A program made the position numbers and the translations under genes. Positions 5,720-7,007 of a stretch of DNA of 7,007 nt are shown in pieces. Source of the stretch: Bacillota bacterium (GTDB lineage Bacteria; Bacillota; Sulfobacillia; JAJZYS01; JAJYTV01); contig JAJZIE010000128.1 of NCBI GenBank assembly GCA_021810725.1, positions 1 through 7,007 on the forward strand, written 5' to 3'. Every line of letters begins with the position of its first letter. The first letter of the stretch is position 1. The notes below the pieces were generated by a model that saw only the letters and a list, made by a program, of their open reading frames with translations, searched no databases and was not told the DNA's origin.

Positions 5720-5905
5720 CGAAGACCCCACCATGCCGTTCCCGCTCGCGTTTTGAACCTGCCTCAGGCAGGTGGGTGCCGGCCCCGGGACATCGAGGTT
5801 CCCCGGAAAGGGGGCGTGCCGTTCCCGTCTCGAGAATCCTGGCTCCCGCAGTTTTGGTGTTGGCTCAAAACTGCTTATAAGGGGTCGCACATGGTCGGGC
5901 GCTGC
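5690..5905 (-). ncRNA. ssrS: Structured RNA, probable 6S RNA
   Basis: This non-coding stretch has its own promoter (-10 at 5918-5913) and a terminator-like hairpin, giving a transcript of about 215 nt. The ends pair: GCCC (5900-5897) and ACCATG (5895-5890) with CATGGT (5735-5730) and GGGT (5728-5725), then CCC (5884-5882) with GGG (5743-5741). A local stem-loop lies on each side of a central open region: GCAGTTTT/AAAACTGC (5874-5867, 5855-5848) and ACCTGCC/GGCAGGT (5773-5767, 5763-5757). Beyond that is a GC-rich apical arm with CCGGGG/TCCCGG (5807-5801 region with 5790-5785). A rod with a central bubble and a 3'-side bubble hairpin followed by GGTTCAA is the pattern of 6S RNA, which mimics an open promoter and sequesters sigma-70 RNA polymerase. 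Location close to aspS also recalls Bacillus 6S-1. Assignment is from fold and context, not from alignment; a leader riboswitch of the aldolase gene is the alternative. Confidence 0.55.
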
Positions 5906-5912
5906 GTGGGTC

Positions 5913-5941
5913 AGTATAGCACCGCGCCTCCGGCCCTTCAA
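5913..5941 (-). promoter_or_regulatory. Sigma-70-type promoter of the 6S-like RNA
   Basis: On the minus strand TTGAAG (5941-5936) and TATACT (5918-5913) are separated by exactly 17 nt; both boxes are near consensus and stand out in this GC-rich DNA. Transcription would begin near 5905. It drives the structured RNA and probably, by read-through, the aldolase gene. Confidence 0.75.
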
Positions 5942-6032
5942 AGCGCCGTTGGCACCTTGACGGGCCGTGCGGCGGCGTTCCCGCGAGCAAAGAGGCGCAT
6001 AGCATCGGCCCGCACACGCGAAACTAGATGCC

Positions 6033-6037
6033 GGAGG
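6033..6037 (+). promoter_or_regulatory. Ribosome binding site fixing the start of the small membrane protein
   Basis: GGAGG lies 7 nt before the ATG at 6045 and decides this start over the ATG three codons later. The stretch 5942-6032 upstream holds no gene; I see no convincing + strand promoter in it. Confidence 0.7.
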
Positions 6038-6044
6038 TGTCGGC

Positions 6045-6377
6045 ATGCGCTTTATGGGCACCGTCGTACGATTCATCGTCGCGGCGATCGTCCTGATGCT
6101 GGTCGGCTACATCGTGCCGGGGTTCAGCCACCTGACGTTCGGAGAGGCGCTCGTGGCCGCGCTTGTGATCGCGGCGGTGAGCTACCTGATCGAGCTGATG
6201 ATGGGTCGGCGCAACTCGACGTATGGCCGGGGCATCGTCGGCTTCCTGGTATCGGCGGTCGTGATCTGGCTCGTGCAGTTTGTCGTGCCAGGCATGCACG
6301 TCTCGGCGATCGGCGCCCTGCTCGCTGCGTTCGTCATCGGCGTCGTCGATCTCCTGATTCCCACGGCGATCCGCTAG
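6045..6377 (+). CDS. Small four-helix membrane protein, YvlD/phage-holin-4_2-like family
   Basis: A 110-residue, almost wholly hydrophobic protein with four predicted membrane segments (about residues 7-26, 32-52, 62-82 and 86-106). The two halves look alike: each has a hydrophobic helix ending in VPG (YIVPGFS and QFVVPGMHVS), then an ALxAAxVI helix, so an internal duplication is likely. A basic loop, GRRNSTYGRG (54-63), joins them. This pattern matches the family often annotated as phage holin superfamily IV (YvlD of Bacillus), which is chromosomal and of unknown function; it is not evidence of a prophage here. The gene faces aspS tail to tail and its stop codon TAG lies in the CTAG shared with the aspS stop. 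Confidence 0.85.
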   Translation: MRFMGTVVRFIVAAIVLMLVGYIVPGFSHLTFGEALVAALVIAAVSYLIELMMGRRNSTYGRGIVGFLVSAVVIWLVQFVVPGMHVSAIGALLAAFVIGVVDLLIPTAIR

Positions 6378-7007
6378 GCTTTCTCTTCCGCCGGCCGAAG
6401 GTCCAGGTGCAGCTCCTCGAGCTGATGGCTGGACACTTCGGCCGGCGCGCCTGTCAGAAGGTCCGTGCCCTTTGCCGTCTTCGGGAACGCGATGACATCG
6501 CGGATGCTCGAGGCGCCCGCGAGCAGCATGCAGAGGCGGTCGAAACCGAACGCCACACCCCCGTGCGGCGGCGCGCCGAACCGGAAGGCGTCAAGCAGGA
6601 AGCCGAACTTGCCCTGCGCCTCCTCCTCACCCAGTCCGAGCAGGTGGAAGACCCGCTCCTGGAGTTCCCGCTCGTGGATGCGGATCGAGCCGCCGGCCAC
6701 CTCGACGCCGTCGAGGACGAGGTCGTAGGCTTGTGCCCGCACCGCGAGCGGCTCGGCCTCGAGGCGACCGACGTCCGCAGGGTTCGGATGCGTGAAGGGA
6801 TGGTGGCGCGAGACCGCGCGGCCTTCCTCCTCGCTCCACTCCATGAGCGGGAAGTCGGTGACCCAGAGCAGCCGGTGCTCGCCCGAGCGCCAGCCGAACA
6901 TGTCGGCAAGCGTCAGCCGCAGATGGCCAAGCGCCAGGCTGACCTTCTCGTCGTCACCCGCGAGCACGAGGGCCGCATCGCCGTCCTGGAGCCGAAGTCC
7001 CTCCCGC
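6374..7007 (-). CDS. aspS: Aspartyl-tRNA synthetase, C-terminal part
   Basis: The frame is open to the right edge, so the N-terminal anticodon-binding domain and motifs 1 and 2 are outside the window; about 210 residues are visible. The enzyme charges tRNA-Asp (or also tRNA-Asn in non-discriminating forms; this cannot be decided here). Visible landmarks are typical of the bacterial type: the end of the insertion domain (EKVSLALGHLR), WVTDFPLMEW, SRHHPFTHP, the binding segment GGSIRIHERELQERVF, and class II motif 3, GGVAFGFDRLCMLLAG, followed by SIRDVIAFPKT. The protein ends SSHQLEELHLDLRPAEEKA. A GTG at 6967 is an internal valine, not a start. The stop TAG is shared, on the opposite strand, with the membrane-protein gene. 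Confidence 0.96.
   Translation of the reverse strand, partial: REGLRLQDGDAALVLAGDDEKVSLALGHLRLTLADMFGWRSGEHRLLWVTDFPLMEWSEEEGRAVSRHHPFTHPNPADVGRLEAEPLAVRAQAYDLVLDGVEVAGGSIRIHERELQERVFHLLGLGEEEAQGKFGFLLDAFRFGAPPHGGVAFGFDRLCMLLAGASSIRDVIAFPKTAKGTDLLTGAPAEVSSHQLEELHLDLRPAEEKA

Noticed and set aside
5654..5905. T-box or glycine riboswitch upstream of the threonine aldolase
   Set aside because: The conserved T-box sequence near AAGGGTGGNACCGCG and the glycine aptamer core were looked for by eye on the minus strand and not found.
5957..5985. TTGACG on the + strand as -35 box for the small membrane protein gene
   Set aside because: No acceptable -10 hexamer lies 16-18 nt downstream; the region there is GC-only.
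1..7007. CRISPR array, insertion sequence, tRNA or rRNA genes, prophage
   Set aside because: No spaced direct repeats, transposase or terminal repeats, cloverleaf or rRNA-like sequence were seen; the holin-like label on the 6045 gene is a family name only.

Overview
The window is a high-GC bacterial chromosome segment with tightly packed genes. The gene content points to the Bacillota or a close relative. The evidence is the sufU-sufB gene order (the Bacillus-type Suf arrangement), a YaaH/SleL-like GH18 lipoprotein, a YvlD-like small membrane protein, and a 6S-like RNA locus near aspS. The genus cannot be named from this sequence alone.

Left part (1-2393, + strand): this is the 3' end of a Suf iron-sulfur assembly operon. 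It holds the C-terminus of the scaffold/sulfur-transfer protein SufU, then complete SufB (4-nt overlap with sufU), a small Rieske [2Fe-2S] ferredoxin, and an IscR-like Rrf2 regulator with a three-cysteine cluster motif. A strong hairpin at 2358-2393 closes the operon. The natural reading is that SufB(C)D builds clusters, the Rieske protein carries one, and the Rrf2 protein reports cluster supply back to the operon.

Centre-left (2394-3297, + strand): this is the most striking gene. A sequence that looks like two separate ORFs (2488-3030 and 3067-3297) is one continuous 269-codon frame interrupted by a single TGA at 3028-3030. Read as selenocysteine, this TGA completes a U-x-x-C redox motif exactly where the GrdB-like family has C-x-x-C or U-x-x-C. 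A perfect 8-bp hairpin with a GGG loop lies 18 nt after the TGA, as expected for a bacterial SECIS element. It is therefore called as an orphan selenoprotein of the glycine/sarcosine/betaine reductase selenoprotein B family. No other reductase subunits are beside it.

Centre (3311-5905, - strand): a secreted GH18 lipoprotein lies downstream of a low-specificity L-threonine aldolase. The aldolase is preceded by a structured RNA of about 215 nt with its own strong promoter (TTGAAG-17-TATACT) and a terminator-like hairpin. The RNA looks like 6S RNA: a long imperfect rod with a switchable central region. A cis-acting leader for the aldolase is the alternative.

Right part (6045-7007): a small four-helix membrane protein on the + strand converges on the 3' end of aspS on the - strand. 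The two genes share a palindromic CTAG that supplies both stop codons. aspS runs off the right edge.
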